64,000 nt of DNA from an uncultured Pelagibacteraceae bacterium (GTDB lineage: Bacteria; Pseudomonadota; Alphaproteobacteria; Pelagibacterales; Pelagibacteraceae): NCBI GenBank assembly GCA_902627735.1, contig CACOKI010000001.1, forward strand, positions 62,001 through 126,000, written 5' to 3'. Of the stretch, positions 1-15,083 are shown in pieces (the stretch's first letter is position 1; every line of letters begins with the position of its first letter). Position numbers and translations under genes: made by a program. The notes below the pieces were generated by a model. It saw only the letters and a list, made by a program, of their open reading frames with translations, did no database searches and was not told the DNA's origin.

Positions 1-1
1 T

Positions 2-163
2 ATTGAAATGGTCAAAGATAAGCCCGTAACAGAAAAAGAATTAATAAGTTTTTGTAAGGAAACACTGGCAGGATTCAAGGTGCCAAAACAAGTAGTTTTT
101 TGTGATTTACCAAAAACTTCAACTGGTAAAATTCAGAAGTTTGAGCTTAGAAAAAAATTTTAG
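2..163 (+). CDS. C-terminal fragment of acyl-CoA synthetase / AMP-dependent ligase (possibly DmdB-like MMPA-CoA ligase), truncated by window edge
   Basis: Frame +2 translates to IEMVKDKPVTEKELISFCKETLAGFKVPKQVVFCDLPKTSTGKIQKFELRKKF*, the typical ANL-ligase C-terminal motif (LPKTSTGKIQK). Confidence 0.85.
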   Translation: MEMVKDKPVTEKELISFCKETLAGFKVPKQVVFCDLPKTSTGKIQKFELRKKF

Positions 164-171
164 GTAATTAA

Positions 172-948
172 TTGATATTTCAAATAGACAATAAAAGTAT
201 TTATGCATCTGATGCAGGACAAGGCATTGACTCTGATAAAGAAACTATTGTATTTTTACATGGCAGTGGTCTCACTCATATAGTTTGGTCCCTGACAGAA
301 CAGTTTTTTTCAAATAAAAATTTTAATGTATTATCTATTGATTTGCCTGGACATGGGAATTCAGATGGGCCTTGTTTAGATAGTATTGAAAAAATTGCTG
401 ATTGGTTAGAAAAAGTATTCAGTAAATTGAATTTGAATAATCTAGTTTTGGTTGGTCACTCTCAAGGTTGTTTAGAAGTACTTGAGTATGCTTATAAATA
501 TAAAAACAAGTTAAAAAAATTAGTTTTTATTGGGGGTTCAAATAAAATGCCTGTTCACTCTGATTTGATAGAGTTAGCTGAAAATGGTGATTCTGATGCT
601 GTAAAATTAATGATGAAATGGGGCTATGAAGGTTCTAAAAAATTTATAGGTGGAAATCCAATAGAAAAAATTATTCAATCACCAAGAGATATAAGTGAAA
701 TATTGGCTGTTGATTTAAAAGCGTGTAACAATTATTTGAATGGTTTTGAGGCTTCAAAAACAATAAATCTTCCATCTTTGTTTATTTTAGGTGAATTGGA
801 CAAAATGGTCAATTTAGAGGCAGGGAAAAAATTTTCAAATTTAATTAAAAATTCGACAACTCATGTGATAAGTGGATCAGGTCATATGATTATGATTGAA
901 AAAGCTTTTGAAATGAGAGAAAAGATTTTTGAATTTTTAAAATCATGA
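172..948 (+). CDS. alpha/beta hydrolase fold protein (TTG start)
   Basis: FLHGSG oxyanion region, VGHSQG nucleophile elbow, late D and H ([13 protein letters not shown]). Confidence 0.85.
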   Translation: MIFQIDNKSIYASDAGQGIDSDKETIVFLHGSGLTHIVWSLTEQFFSNKNFNVLSIDLPGHGNSDGPCLDSIEKIADWLEKVFSKLNLNNLVLVGHSQGCLEVLEYAYKYKNKLKKLVFIGGSNKMPVHSDLIELAENGDSDAVKLMMKWGYEGSKKFIGGNPIEKIIQSPRDISEILAVDLKACNNYLNGFEASKTINLPSLFILGELDKMVNLEAGKKFSNLIKNSTTHVISGSGHMIMIEKAFEMREKIFEFLKS

Positions 949-2054
949 AAAATTATTCAATTGCAAAATCAAGAAGAGTAAGAAGTTCTCCATATACTTC
1001 AAGAATAGAAAAGCAAGGAGTTACAGCATATACTGTCTACAACCATATGTTATTACCTGCAGCTTTTGGCTCAATAGAAGAGTCTTGTAACCATCTTAAA
1101 AAAGATGTTCAAGTTTGGGATGTAGCTGCTGAAAGACAAGTTGAAATTATCGGGGAAGATGCAGCAAAACTTGTTCAATTAATGACTTGTAGAGATTTAT
1201 CAAAATCAAAAATAGGAAGGTGTTATTATTGTCCAATTATTGATGATGATGGAAATTTAGTTAATGATCCAGTGATTTTAAAATTATCTGAAGATAGATG
1301 GTGGATTTCAATCGCTGACTCAGATGTTATTTTTTTTGCAAAAGGTATTGCATCTGGAAATAATTTTAAAGTTAAAATTTTTGAGCCTAATGTTGATATT
1401 ATTGCGATACAAGGACCAAAATCATTTAGCTTAATGGAAAAAGTTTTTGGAAAAAAAATTGCAGAATTAAAATTTTTTGGTTTTGATTATTTTGATTTCA
1501 AAGGTGTTAAGCATTTGATTGCAAGATCTGGCTGGTCAAAACAAGGAGGTTTTGAAGTGTATGTAGAAAATACTCAATCTGGTTTGGATCTTTATGATCA
1601 TTTATTTGAAATAGGTAAAGAATTTAACTTAAAGCCTGGTTGTCCCAATCTTATAGAAAGAATTGAAAGTGGCCTTTTATCTTATGGGAATGATTTTGAT
1701 AATAACGATAATCCTTTCGAGTGTGGTTTTGAGAAGTATGTAAATTTAGACACCGATATATCTTTTTTAGGAAAAGAAAAATTAAAAAAAATTAAAAAAG
1801 AAGGCATAAAGCGAAAATTAATGGGTGTTTATATCGACACTGATAAAATTAATTTAACTAAATCTTTAAATATTAAGGATGATAGAGATAATTTTATTGG
1901 TGATCTTAGATCAGCTTGTTATTCGCCTCATTTTAAAAAAGTTATAGGTATAGCAATGATAAATGAGCCTTATTGTAAAGCATCTACATCAGGTTTGTTG
2001 GAAATTGAAGGAAATTCTTTTACTGTTAAAGTTTGCGATTTACCTTTCATCTAG
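945..2054 (+). CDS. dmdA: dimethylsulfoniopropionate demethylase DmdA (GcvT/aminomethyltransferase family)
   Basis: 369 aa; N-terminus [43 protein letters not shown] closely resembles Pelagibacter DmdA as I remember it; GcvT-family layout. Confidence 0.9.
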   Translation: MKNYSIAKSRRVRSSPYTSRIEKQGVTAYTVYNHMLLPAAFGSIEESCNHLKKDVQVWDVAAERQVEIIGEDAAKLVQLMTCRDLSKSKIGRCYYCPIIDDDGNLVNDPVILKLSEDRWWISIADSDVIFFAKGIASGNNFKVKIFEPNVDIIAIQGPKSFSLMEKVFGKKIAELKFFGFDYFDFKGVKHLIARSGWSKQGGFEVYVENTQSGLDLYDHLFEIGKEFNLKPGCPNLIERIESGLLSYGNDFDNNDNPFECGFEKYVNLDTDISFLGKEKLKKIKKEGIKRKLMGVYIDTDKINLTKSLNIKDDRDNFIGDLRSACYSPHFKKVIGIAMINEPYCKASTSGLLEIEGNSFTVKVCDLPFI

Positions 2055-2069
2055 TATAAAACCTACATC

Positions 2070-3077
2070 ATGAATATTGCAATAGTTGGAGCAACTGGAA
2101 ATGTAGGAAGAAAAACGTTAGAAGTTCTTGAAAAAAAAGAACTGCCTTTCGATAATTTATATTTAGTTGCTTCATCAAAAAGTGAAGGCCAAAAAATTAT
2201 TTTTAAAGGTAAAGATCATGAGGTTTTAAATTTAGAAAATTTTGATTTTTCTAAAGTAAAAATTGCTTTTTTTGCTGCAGGAAAAAAAATCTCAGAAAAA
2301 TTTGCCGAAAAAGCTGCAAAGCATTGTTTAGTTATTGATAATTCAAGTTTTTTTAGAATGGATCCAGATGTGCCTTTAATTGTCCCCCAAGTTAATTCAA
2401 GTCATCTTGATCAAATAAAAAAAAATATTATTGCTAATCCAAATTGTTCAACAGCACAGTTAGTAATTGCTTGTAAACCTCTACATGATCTTTTTGTAAT
2501 AAAAAGAATAGTAGTCTCAACATACCAATCAGTTTCAGGTGGTGGTAAAGCACCTATGGATGAATTAATTGAACAAACTAAATTAGTTTTAGATGGTAAA
2601 AATGTAAAATCTAAAAATTTTACAAAACAAATAGCTTTTAACGCTATTCCTCATATAGATGTTTTTGCAGATGATGGTTATACAAAAGAAGAATTAAAAA
2701 TGAGCAAAGAAACAAAAAAAATTTTAGATGATAAAATTGATCTTACAGCAACATGTGTAAGATTGCCGATTTCTGTTTCACACTCAGAATCGGTTAATAT
2801 ACAATTTGAAAAATCATTTTCTCTTGAAAAAGTTAGAAGTGCATTAAATAATTTTGAAGGTTGTAAAGTTATTGATGAGAGAATTGACGGTGGGTATTCA
2901 ACACCATTGGAAGCTGAGGGAAAAGATGAAACATTTATCTCAAGAATAAGAGAAGATAAAACTATAAAAAATGGATTAAATTTATGGATAGTTTCAGATA
3001 ATCTCTTAAGAGGCGCGGCCTTGAATGCAGTAGAAATAGCTGAAACATTGATTAAAAATAATTTTTATGGAAAATAA
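2070..3077 (+). CDS. asd: aspartate-semialdehyde dehydrogenase
   Basis: GATGNVGRK NADP-binding motif, NPNCSTAQ active-site Cys, SVSGGGK. Confidence 0.93.
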   Translation: MNIAIVGATGNVGRKTLEVLEKKELPFDNLYLVASSKSEGQKIIFKGKDHEVLNLENFDFSKVKIAFFAAGKKISEKFAEKAAKHCLVIDNSSFFRMDPDVPLIVPQVNSSHLDQIKKNIIANPNCSTAQLVIACKPLHDLFVIKRIVVSTYQSVSGGGKAPMDELIEQTKLVLDGKNVKSKNFTKQIAFNAIPHIDVFADDGYTKEELKMSKETKKILDDKIDLTATCVRLPISVSHSESVNIQFEKSFSLEKVRSALNNFEGCKVIDERIDGGYSTPLEAEGKDETFISRIREDKTIKNGLNLWIVSDNLLRGAALNAVEIAETLIKNNFYGK

Positions 3078-3450
3078 AACACCATTATCTCCTCATATCC
3101 AAATTTATAAATGGCATATCTCATCATTGGTATCTATATCACATAGAATAACAGGAATAATAAATATAATTGCAGTTACATTTATCTGCCTACTAGCTTC
3201 AATTCTTATTCTTGGTGAAACTAATTACAAATTTTTTTATTCTTTTTTAAGTTCAACTATAGGCAAATTTTTGATTTTAGGACTTATTTGGTCTTTTTCT
3301 TTTCAAATTTTGAGTGAGATAAGACACGCAATAATGGATTTAGGTTATGGATTTGAACTTAAAACAACAAAAATAACAGGTCTAATGGTAATATTTGGAT
3401 CAATAGTTTTAACTATATTTTTTTATTTAGTTGGAAAAAATTTTTTTTGA
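3067..3450 (+). CDS. sdhC: succinate dehydrogenase cytochrome b556 subunit
   Basis: PLSPHIQIYKWHISSLVSISHRITG motif; upstream of sdhDAB. Confidence 0.93.
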   Translation: MENKTPLSPHIQIYKWHISSLVSISHRITGIINIIAVTFICLLASILILGETNYKFFYSFLSSTIGKFLILGLIWSFSFQILSEIRHAIMDLGYGFELKTTKITGLMVIFGSIVLTIFFYLVGKNFF

Positions 3451-3451
3451 A

Positions 3452-3775
3452 ATGATTAATGCAACCAAGAAATGGATTTTTTTAAAAATTAGTGGAATTA
3501 TATTAGTTCCTTTAATGATATGGTTTATTTTGAATTTTATAACAATTTATGATCAAGAATATTTCATTGTTGTAAATTTTTTTACAAATCCATTATCAAA
3601 GTTTTTATTTAGTTTATTTATTATAAATGCATATTTTTTTTCAGCCTTAAGTATTAGTGAGGTTTTTGAAGATTATATTAAAAATACTAAAATCAAAAAT
3701 GTCGCAAACAGAGTTTTATATGTATCAGCGGTGGTAATTCCACTAATTACAATTATATTAATATCTATATTATGA
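3452..3775 (+). CDS. sdhD: succinate dehydrogenase membrane anchor subunit
   Basis: Three predicted TM segments, between sdhC and sdhA; ATG at 3452 is preferred over the TTG at 3431 in the supplied ORF. Confidence 0.85.
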   Translation: MINATKKWIFLKISGIILVPLMIWFILNFITIYDQEYFIVVNFFTNPLSKFLFSLFIINAYFFSALSISEVFEDYIKNTKIKNVANRVLYVSAVVIPLITIILISIL

Positions 3776-5547
3776 ATTCATATAAAATAATTGATCATGA
3801 ATACGATGTAGTGGTTCTAGGTGCTGGAGGCTCAGGCTTGAGAGCTGCAGTTGGTTTAAGTGAAGCTGGATTAAAAACTGCATGTATTTCAAAAGTTTTT
3901 CCTACTAGAAGTCATACCTCTGCCGCTCAAGGTGGTATATCTGCTGCTTTAGGTAATATGGGTGAAGATGATTGGCGTTGGCACATGTACGATACTGTTA
4001 AAGGTGCAGATTGGTTGGGTGATCAAGATAGTATCGAATATCTTTGCAAAGAGGCTCCGAAGGCTGTAATTGAATTAGAAAAATATGGCGTACCTTTTAG
4101 TAGAACAGATGACGGCAAGATTTATCAAAGACCATTTGGTGGGATGACAAAAAATTATGGAAATGGAATAGTGCAAAGAACTTGTGCTGCAGCTGACAGA
4201 ACTGGTCATGCAATTTTACATACATTATATGGGCAAGCGCTAAAACATAAAACTGAATTCTTTATAGAATATTTTGCATTAGATTTACTAATGAAAGATG
4301 GAGCTTGTAAGGGATTGATTGCTTGGAATTTAAATGACGGAACTATTCATAGATTTAGATCTCATACTGTGATTATTGCTACAGGTGGTTATGGTAAAGT
4401 TTATTATTCAGCTACTTCTGCACATACTTGTACTGGAGATGGTAATGCTATGGTTTTAAGAGCTGGTTTACCTTTACAAGATATGGAGTTTGTACAATTT
4501 CATCCAACAGGAATTTATGGACATGGAACTTTAATAACAGAAGGAGCTAGAGGAGAGGGAGGATACCTCACGAATTCTAAAGGTGAGAGATTTATGGAAA
4601 GATATGCACCCAAAGCAAAAGATTTAGCTTCAAGAGATGTTGTTAGCAGATCTATGTCTATTGAAATAAATGAAGGCAGAGGTGTTGGAAAGGAACAAGA
4701 CCATGTTCATTTAAACTTAAGCCATTTAGATAAGGATATAATTGAAAGTAGATTACCAGGTATTACTGATGCAGCAAGATTGTTTGCTAATGTAGATGTA
4801 ACTAAAGAGCCAATACCAGTTGTCCCAACGGTTCATTACAATATGGGAGGTATTCCAACAAATTACAAAGCTGAAGTGTTAACTGTAAATGGTTCAGAAA
4901 AAACAGTTCCAGGATTAATGGCAATAGGAGAAGCAGCATGTGTTTCAGTTCATGGTGCAAATAGACTTGGCTCAAACTCATTAATTGATTTAGTAGTTTT
5001 TGGAAGAGCAGCAGCAAAAAGAGCAGCAGAACTTATTAAACCTGGAATGCCTCATGAAGAAATAAGCGAAACTGAAACTCAAAAATGTTTAGATCGATTT
5101 GATAAAATAAGAAATGCTAATGGTAATGTTGGCACAGCAGAATTGAGACTTTCAATGCAAAAAACAATGCAATCTAAATGTGCAGTATTTAGAAGTGAAA
5201 AAACTCTTAAAGAGGGAGTAGATGAAATAAGAAAAACTTATGATGGTTTAGATAATTTGTCAGTAAAAGATAAATCATTAATATTTAATACTGATTTGGT
5301 CGAAACTTTAGAATTTGATAACTTGATCAGACAAGCAGTAGTGACAGTTAATTCTGCCTATAATAGAAAAGAAAGTCGTGGGGCACACGCAAGAGAAGAT
5401 TATCCAAGTAGAGATGATGAAAAATTTATGCAGCATACACTTGCTTGGTGTGATGGTAAAAATACAAAAATAAGTTATAGAGAAGTACATAAGTCTACTT
5501 TGACAAATGAAGTTCAATATTTTCCACCTCAAGAAAGAGTTTATTAA
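3772..5547 (+). CDS. sdhA: succinate dehydrogenase flavoprotein subunit
   Basis: [16 protein letters not shown] motif, [37 protein letters not shown]. Confidence 0.98.
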   Translation: MNSYKIIDHEYDVVVLGAGGSGLRAAVGLSEAGLKTACISKVFPTRSHTSAAQGGISAALGNMGEDDWRWHMYDTVKGADWLGDQDSIEYLCKEAPKAVIELEKYGVPFSRTDDGKIYQRPFGGMTKNYGNGIVQRTCAAADRTGHAILHTLYGQALKHKTEFFIEYFALDLLMKDGACKGLIAWNLNDGTIHRFRSHTVIIATGGYGKVYYSATSAHTCTGDGNAMVLRAGLPLQDMEFVQFHPTGIYGHGTLITEGARGEGGYLTNSKGERFMERYAPKAKDLASRDVVSRSMSIEINEGRGVGKEQDHVHLNLSHLDKDIIESRLPGITDAARLFANVDVTKEPIPVVPTVHYNMGGIPTNYKAEVLTVNGSEKTVPGLMAIGEAACVSVHGANRLGSNSLIDLVVFGRAAAKRAAELIKPGMPHEEISETETQKCLDRFDKIRNANGNVGTAELRLSMQKTMQSKCAVFRSEKTLKEGVDEIRKTYDGLDNLSVKDKSLIFNTDLVETLEFDNLIRQAVVTVNSAYNRKESRGAHAREDYPSRDDEKFMQHTLAWCDGKNTKISYREVHKSTLTNEVQYFPPQERVY

Positions 5548-6326
5548 TGTTACAAATTAATTTACCTGAAAATTCTAAAGTAAAAAAAGGTAATTATTTC
5601 AAAGACAAAACAGGCTCAAAAAATTTACGAAAAGTAAATGTTTATAGATGGGATCCATCTACTGAAGAAGGTCCTAGAATTGATACATATGAGGTTGATA
5701 TGGACAACTGCCCTTCTAAAGTATTAGATATTTTAAATAAGATTAAAAATGAGATAGATTCAACCTTGGCATATAGAAGATCTTGCGCTCATGGAGTGTG
5801 TGGGTCTTGTGCTATGAATATTTCTGGTAAGAATGGTTTAGCTTGTACAACACCTCATGCAGAAATTAATGGTGACATTAATATCTACCCACTTCCTCAT
5901 CTAAAAGTTAAGAAGGATTTAATAGGTGATTTAGATGGTTTGTATAAACAATACAAATCAATTGAACCTTGGTTAAAATCAAATTCTAAATCAGAAACTA
6001 AAGAAATTATTCAATCAAAAGAAGATCGAGCAAAATTAGATGGTGCTTATGAGTGTATAATGTGTGCATGTTGTTCAACATCATGTCCTAGTTATTGGTG
6101 GAATGGAGATAAATATTTAGGGCCAGCAGTCTTGCTGCAAGCATATAGATGGATTATAGACAGTAGAGATGAAGAGAGACAAGCAAGATTAAAAAAAGTT
6201 GCTGATGAACTAAAATTATACCGTTGTCATACAATTCTTAACTGCACAAGTGCATGCCCAAAAGGTTTAAATCCCGCAAAAGCAATAGCAGAAATAAAAA
6301 AAATGTTAGCAACAGCTAATATTTAA
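5547..6326 (+). CDS. sdhB: succinate dehydrogenase iron-sulfur subunit
   Basis: [46 protein letters not shown] cysteine motifs. Confidence 0.98.
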   Translation: MLQINLPENSKVKKGNYFKDKTGSKNLRKVNVYRWDPSTEEGPRIDTYEVDMDNCPSKVLDILNKIKNEIDSTLAYRRSCAHGVCGSCAMNISGKNGLACTTPHAEINGDINIYPLPHLKVKKDLIGDLDGLYKQYKSIEPWLKSNSKSETKEIIQSKEDRAKLDGAYECIMCACCSTSCPSYWWNGDKYLGPAVLLQAYRWIIDSRDEERQARLKKVADELKLYRCHTILNCTSACPKGLNPAKAIAEIKKMLATANI

Positions 6327-6368
6327 TCAATAGACTATTAAGAATTTTTAATCTAAAAGATCGTATTC

Positions 6369-8832
<2,464 letters not shown>

Positions 8833-8833
<1 letters not shown>

Positions 8834-9993
8834 TGAATATCCACGAGCATCAAGCAAAACAAATTTTAAAAGAATTTGGAGCCGCAGTGCCTGAAGGAGT
8901 TGTTGGTTTTACGGTTGAGGAATTATTAGAGAAATGCAAGTCGTTAAAAACGGACAAATTTGTTTTAAAAGCTCAAATACATGCAGGAGGTAGAGGAAAA
9001 GCTGGTGGTGTAAAAATTTTAGATAATTTAGAAGAACTAAGAAAGTCAGCGAAAGAGCTTTTAGGAAAAAAGTTAGTTACGCATCAAACAGGACCAGAAG
9101 GTAGAGAAGTAAAAAGACTTTATGTTGAAGTTTCTTCAAAAATTGAAAAAGAATTTTATCTTTCATGCCTAGTAGATAGGGCTTCATCAAAAATTGTATT
9201 CATTTCTAGCGATCAGGGTGGAATGGATATTGAAGAGGTGGCTATAAAATCTCCTAATAAAATTTCAACGACAAAAGTTGAATTAAAAGATGAAATCTCA
9301 AACGAACAATGTGAAGAAATTATAAAGATATTTAATTTAGATGGTAGTTCAAAAATTGAAGCAATATCATTAATTAAATCATTATATAAGATGTTTATAA
9401 AAACTGATGCTAATATGGTCGAGGTAAATCCACTAATATTAACAAAAGAAAAAAAAATTGTATGTTTAGATGCTAAAGTTAATTTTGATAGTAATGCACT
9501 ATTTAGACATCCAGAAATTTTAAAGTTAAGAGATTTAAATGAGGAAGATCCTGCAGAAATTGAAGCAAGTAAATTTGATTTAGCTTATATAAAATTAGAT
9601 GGAAATATTGGGTGTATGGTTAATGGTGCTGGCTTAGCTATGGCGACAATGGATATAATTAAATTATATGGTCAAGAACCAGCAAATTTTTTAGATGTAG
9701 GTGGAGGTGCCTCTAAAGAAAAAGTTTCAGCTGCTTTTAAGATAATTCTATCAGATCAAAATGTTAAAGGAATATTAATAAATATTTTTGGAGGGATCAT
9801 GAGATGTGATGTACTTGCTCAAGGAGTTGTCGATGCAGCAAAAGAAATCAATATTAGTGTTCCACTTGTGGTTAGATTAGCGGGTACTAACTTCAAAGAG
9901 GGAAAAGAAATATTAGATAATTCAGGATTAAAATTGATCTCAGCTGAAAATCTTGATGATGCTGCAAAAAAAATAGTTGAGGCAATAAAATAG
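8833..9993 (+). CDS. sucC: succinyl-CoA synthetase beta subunit
   Basis: MNIHEHQAKQIL, HAGGRGKAGGVK, NIFGGIMRCDVLA. Confidence 0.97.
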
Positions 9994-10869
9994 ATGTCGG
10001 TTTTAGTAAATAAAGAAACTAGATTAATTTGTCAGGGTTTCACGGGTAAACATGGAACATTTCATTCTGAGCAGGCAATTAAATATGGAACAAAATTAGT
10101 TGGTGGAGTTACACCAAAAAAAGGTGGGGAAAAACACCTAGGTCTTCCTGTTTTTAATACTGTAAAAGAAGCCAAAGACTCTGAAGGTGTAAATGCTACA
10201 ATGATTTATGTTCCAGCAAAATTTGCTGCAGCAGCAATTATTGAAGCGATAGATGCTTCGATCGAACTTATCGTTTGTATAACGGAAGGTATACCAATTC
10301 AAGATATGTTAAAGGTAAAGCAAAAATTATCAAAATCAAAATCTAGACTAATAGGTCCAAACTGTCCTGGAATTATAACTCCTGATGAGTGTAAGATTGG
10401 AATTATGCCAGGCAATATTCATAAAAAAGGATCTGTAGGTATAGTTTCTAGATCGGGAACTTTAACTTACGAAGCTGTCGCTCAAACTACTGAAAATGGC
10501 CTTGGGCAATCAACATGTATTGGAATTGGAGGTGATCCTATAAATGGTACAAACTTTATAGATTGTTTAGATTTATTTTTAAATGATAATGAAACTAAAT
10601 CAATTTTAATGATAGGTGAAATTGGAGGTACTGCAGAAGAAGAAGCGGCAGAGTTTGTTAAAAATCATAAGATAAAAAAACCAATTGTTGGATTTATAGC
10701 AGGAGTTACAGCTCCTCCAGGAAGACGAATGGGTCATGCAGGGGCAATTATTTCTGGAGGTAAAGGTGGTGCACAAGATAAAATAAAAAAGATGGAAGAT
10801 TGTGGCATAACTATTGCAAGCTCACCTTCTAAAATTGGTGAAACTCTTTTTGATAAATTGTCTAATTGA
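9994..10869 (+). CDS. sucD: succinyl-CoA synthetase alpha subunit
   Basis: [39 protein letters not shown] with phosphohistidine site. Confidence 0.97.
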   Translation: MSVLVNKETRLICQGFTGKHGTFHSEQAIKYGTKLVGGVTPKKGGEKHLGLPVFNTVKEAKDSEGVNATMIYVPAKFAAAAIIEAIDASIELIVCITEGIPIQDMLKVKQKLSKSKSRLIGPNCPGIITPDECKIGIMPGNIHKKGSVGIVSRSGTLTYEAVAQTTENGLGQSTCIGIGGDPINGTNFIDCLDLFLNDNETKSILMIGEIGGTAEEEAAEFVKNHKIKKPIVGFIAGVTAPPGRRMGHAGAIISGGKGGAQDKIKKMEDCGITIASSPSKIGETLFDKLSN

Positions 10870-10901
10870 AAAATTATTTTCTAAGTTTATATTAAAAAAA
10901 A

Positions 10902-13775
10902 ATGTCTTCTTCTAAAAATTTAGAATTCGAAAAAACAGGTTTTTTAAGTAAATCTAATAGTGCCTTTATTGAACAAATGTACCTACAGTACATTAATAAA
11001 GATACAAATTTACCTCAAAGTTGGAAAAATTATTTTGATGAAATTGGTGATGAAATTGACATTGTTGTAAATGAAATTAATGGTCCATCATGGAGTCCTA
11101 AAAAAGATAAAATATTTGTAAAAGATATCAAAGAAAAAATTACTAAAAATGTTGAAATCAATGAATTAGAAATAATTAAATCTAATGCCAATTCAATTAA
11201 AGCAGTGGCAATGATTAGGTCTTATAGACAACGAGGGCATTTAATAGCTAAGCTTGACCCTTTGGGAATGATGAAATCAGACTATTTGGATGAACTACAC
11301 CCTGAGTCATATGGTTTTAAGAAAGAAGATTATAATAAAAAAATTTTCTTAGATGGAGTTACAAATAAACAACACTCAAACATAAGAGAGATTTTAGAAT
11401 TTTTAAGAGATAAATATTGCGGTTCAATAGGTTATGAATACATGCATATATCAAATCCAACTGAAAGAAAGTGGTTTAGGGATAGGGTTGAAAAGACTGA
11501 CGATTTTAAATTTACACAAAATGGAAAAGAAGCAATTTTAAATAAATTGATTCAAGCTGAAGGATTTGAAAAATTTTTGCATACCAAATATGTAGGAACT
11601 AAAAGATTTGGACTTGATGGTGGTGAAAGTTTAATTCCTGCATTGGAACAAATAATCAAGATTGGAGGTCAATCACAAATTAAAGAAGTTAAGATTGGAA
11701 TGTCTCATCGTGGAAGACTTAATGTTTTAGCAAATGTTTTGCAAAAATCTTATAAAAGAATTTTTAATGAGTTTGCCGGTGAGTTTAGTTCCTCTGAAGA
11801 TGGTGCTGGTGATGTAAAATATCATTTGGGCGCTTCTTCTGATAGAGAATTTGATGGAAATTCAGTTCACGTTAGTTTAACAGATAATCCATCTCATTTA
11901 GAAGCAGTTAATCCTGTTGTTCTAGGGCAAACAAGAGCTAAACAATTCTTTCATAAAGATAAAGAAAGAAAAAAAGTAATACCAATTTTAATTCATGGTG
12001 ATGCTGCCTTTGCTGGACAGGGAGTAGTTGCTGAATGTTTTGCAATGTCTGGATTACCAGGTCATAATACAGGTGGAACTATTCATATAATAATTAATAA
12101 TCAAATAGGTTTTACAACAAGTCCTAGATTTGCAAGGTCTTCACCCTACCCATCAGATATTGCAAAAATGGTTGAGGCCCCAATAATTCATGTTAATGGT
12201 GATGATCCAGAGGCAGTAGTTTATGCTGGAAGAATAGCTACAGACTTTAGGTTAAAATTTAATAGAGACGTAGTTATAGATTTAATTTGCTACAGAAGAT
12301 TTGGTCATAATGAGGGTGATGAGCCTTCATTTACTCAACCTTTAATGTATAAAAAAATAAGATCCCATCCATCTCCTGTTAACGTATATGGAGAAAGATT
12401 AATTAAAAATGGAACAATTTCAAAAGACTTTCTAAATAGCTCTATAAAAAAATTTAAAAGCTTGCTTGATGATCAATTTAAAACTGCAAAAGATTACAAA
12501 CCAAAAATAGAGTGGTTTGAGGGCACTTGGTCCAGATACAAGCCTGAGAGAGGGAAAGATAAAAGAGGTGTAACAGGAGCAGATACAAAAAAATTACTGG
12601 AAATATCTAATAAAATTAACTCAATACCGAGTGAAATTAATATTCATAAAACAATTTCTAAAATTTTAAATAATAGAAAGCTGTGTGTTAAAAATGGATC
12701 AGGAATAGATTGGTCTACTGCTGAAGCTTTAGCTTTTGGGTCTCTTCTTGATGAAGGCTATCCTGTCAGGTTAGTGGGCCAAGACTCGGGAAGGGGTACA
12801 TTTAGCCAAAGACACTCAGTTTTAAGAAATCAATTGGATAATTCAAGATATATACCTTTGAATAATATTTCAAAAAAACAGAAAAACTTTGAAGTTGTAG
12901 ATAGTTTTTTGTCTGAATTAGCAGTTTTAGGATTTGAATATGGTTATAGTTTAGTTGAACCAAACACCTTAACATTATGGGAAGCCCAATTTGGGGATTT
13001 TGCAAATGGTGCACAAGTTGTAATTGATCAATTTATAGCATCAGGTGAAAGAAAATGGTCAAGAGCTTCTGGTTTAGTGATGTTATTACCTCACGGATAT
13101 GAAGGGCAAGGTCCAGAACATTCTTCTGCAAGATTAGAAAGATTTTTGCAATTATGTTCTAATGACAATATGCAAGTAATGAATTGTACTACACCTGCTA
13201 ATTATTTTCATGCATTAAGAAGACAAATGCATAGAGATTTTAGAAAACCTCTCATAATAATGACCCCAAAATCTTTATTACGTCATAAATATTGTGTATC
13301 TAATTTAGACGATTTCAATAAAAAAAATTCTTTTCATAGAGTATTATGGGATCATGCTATAGATCCAAAATCAAAAGGTTTTATTAAGTTAAAAAAGACA
13401 ACAGAAATAAAAAAAGTAATTTTATGCTCTGGTAAAATTTATTTTGACTTGTTAGAGGCAAGAGAAAAACAAAAAAGGGATGATATTGTTTTTTATAGAG
13501 TCGAACAAATATATCCATTTCCAGCAAAAAGCCTTGTAAAAGAATTAAAACCTTATGCAAAAAATGCTAAATTTTATTGGTGTCAAGAGGAACCAAAGAA
13601 TATGGGAGCTTGGTTTTCAGTTAGAGACTATATCCAATGGACATTAGATAGTATAAAGGCTAATAATAAAGAAGTTTCTTATATAGGAAGAATGCCTGAT
13701 GCATCTCCGGCAACAGGATATGTGAAAAGGCACAATTCTCAACAACAAGAAATTTTAAAGAAAGTTTTTGATTAA
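10902..13775 (+). CDS. sucA: 2-oxoglutarate dehydrogenase E1 component
   Basis: 957 aa; SHRGRLNVLANV, HGDAAFAGQGVVAE, RRFGHNEGDEPSFTQP, PHGYEGQGPEHSSARLERFLQ. Confidence 0.97.
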   Translation: MSSSKNLEFEKTGFLSKSNSAFIEQMYLQYINKDTNLPQSWKNYFDEIGDEIDIVVNEINGPSWSPKKDKIFVKDIKEKITKNVEINELEIIKSNANSIKAVAMIRSYRQRGHLIAKLDPLGMMKSDYLDELHPESYGFKKEDYNKKIFLDGVTNKQHSNIREILEFLRDKYCGSIGYEYMHISNPTERKWFRDRVEKTDDFKFTQNGKEAILNKLIQAEGFEKFLHTKYVGTKRFGLDGGESLIPALEQIIKIGGQSQIKEVKIGMSHRGRLNVLANVLQKSYKRIFNEFAGEFSSSEDGAGDVKYHLGASSDREFDGNSVHVSLTDNPSHLEAVNPVVLGQTRAKQFFHKDKERKKVIPILIHGDAAFAGQGVVAECFAMSGLPGHNTGGTIHIIINNQIGFTTSPRFARSSPYPSDIAKMVEAPIIHVNGDDPEAVVYAGRIATDFRLKFNRDVVIDLICYRRFGHNEGDEPSFTQPLMYKKIRSHPSPVNVYGERLIKNGTISKDFLNSSIKKFKSLLDDQFKTAKDYKPKIEWFEGTWSRYKPERGKDKRGVTGADTKKLLEISNKINSIPSEINIHKTISKILNNRKLCVKNGSGIDWSTAEALAFGSLLDEGYPVRLVGQDSGRGTFSQRHSVLRNQLDNSRYIPLNNISKKQKNFEVVDSFLSELAVLGFEYGYSLVEPNTLTLWEAQFGDFANGAQVVIDQFIASGERKWSRASGLVMLLPHGYEGQGPEHSSARLERFLQLCSNDNMQVMNCTTPANYFHALRRQMHRDFRKPLIIMTPKSLLRHKYCVSNLDDFNKKNSFHRVLWDHAIDPKSKGFIKLKKTTEIKKVILCSGKIYFDLLEAREKQKRDDIVFYRVEQIYPFPAKSLVKELKPYAKNAKFYWCQEEPKNMGAWFSVRDYIQWTLDSIKANNKEVSYIGRMPDASPATGYVKRHNSQQQEILKKVFD

Positions 13776-13781
13776 TATATA

Positions 13782-15083
13782 ATGAGTGAAAAAATTTTAG
13801 TTCCTGTTCTGGGTGAGAGTATAACAGAGGCAACGGTATCAAAATGGCTTAAAAGTGAGGGAGATTCTGTTGAGGCTGATGAACCTATAGTTGAGTTAGA
13901 AACGGATAAGGTAAATTTAGAAGTTCCTTCTCCTATATCTGGAACATTAGCTGAAATTAATTCAAAAGATGGTTCAGTAGTAGAAGTTGGTGCACTTTTA
14001 GGATCTGTATTAGAAAATGGAATAAATTCTAATAAAGATAAAGAAATCCAAAAGATAAACCCTTTAATAAAAGAAAATGAAAATAATGTATTAAATCTTG
14101 AACCTCAAAAAAAAGAACCTGAAGTATTTGAAAATGAAGAAGAAGAAATAAATGAAGAAGATGACCAACCACTTGTTCTAACGAATGAAATTAAAGAAAA
14201 ATTTAAAATTAAAGAACAAAAGATTGATCAAAATCTTTCTCCGGCAGTAAGAAAAATTGTAGCAGAAAATAAAATTGACTTGGAAACAGTAAAAGGTTCT
14301 GGAAAAGATGGAAGAATATTAAAAGGTGATTTAATTAATCTTATGGGTGTAAACCCTCCACCATCTGAGAGAAAAATTAAATATGGTCAGGAAGAAAGAA
14401 TTAAAATGACCAGATTAAGACAAACTATTGCTAAAAGATTAAAACAGGCACAAGAAAATGCAGCTTTGCTTACTACATTTAATGAAGTCGATATGACCAA
14501 TATAATGGAAATGAGAAAAGAAAACCAAGAAGATTTTCAAAATCGATATGGAATTAAACTTGGTTTAATGTCATTTTTTGTCAAAGCATGTGTAGTAGCA
14601 TTAAAAAATTTTCCAGCAGTAAATGCTGAAATTGAAGGTGAGGAAATAATTTACAAAAATTATTACAACATTAGTTTTGCAGTTGGTACAGACAAAGGGC
14701 TTGTAGTTCCAGTTTTAAAAGATGCTGATGAATTGTCATTTGCGGATATTGAAAAAAATATTAAAGAAATTTCTGAAAAAGCTAAAAATGGAAAACTTAC
14801 TATTGAAGATTTACAAGGAGGGACCTTTACAATTAGCAATGGTGGAGTTTATGGCTCAATGCTTTCAACGCCAATACTGAATTTACCTCAATCAGGAGTG
14901 CTTGGAATGCATAATATTGTAGATCGACCAATAGTAGTTGATGGCGATATTAAAATCAGACCTGTAATGTATTTAGCTTTATCATATGATCACAGAATTA
15001 TTGATGGGAAGGAGTCAGTTTCGTTTTTAAAAATGATTAAGGAGAGTCTAGAAGATCCAAGAAGATTATTTTTAGATATTTAG
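13782..15083 (+). CDS. sucB: 2-oxoglutarate dehydrogenase E2, dihydrolipoyl succinyltransferase
   Basis: Lipoyl domain ([14 protein letters not shown]), E3-binding domain, catalytic [13 protein letters not shown]. Confidence 0.96.
   Translation: MSEKILVPVLGESITEATVSKWLKSEGDSVEADEPIVELETDKVNLEVPSPISGTLAEINSKDGSVVEVGALLGSVLENGINSNKDKEIQKINPLIKENENNVLNLEPQKKEPEVFENEEEEINEEDDQPLVLTNEIKEKFKIKEQKIDQNLSPAVRKIVAENKIDLETVKGSGKDGRILKGDLINLMGVNPPPSERKIKYGQEERIKMTRLRQTIAKRLKQAQENAALLTTFNEVDMTNIMEMRKENQEDFQNRYGIKLGLMSFFVKACVVALKNFPAVNAEIEGEEIIYKNYYNISFAVGTDKGLVVPVLKDADELSFADIEKNIKEISEKAKNGKLTIEDLQGGTFTISNGGVYGSMLSTPILNLPQSGVLGMHNIVDRPIVVDGDIKIRPVMYLALSYDHRIIDGKESVSFLKMIKESLEDPRRLFLDI

Noticed and set aside
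4802-5017. Antisense ORF (71 aa, minus) inside sdhA
   Set aside because: Opposite a strongly conserved gene; low-complexity Leu-rich translation and no recognisable family.
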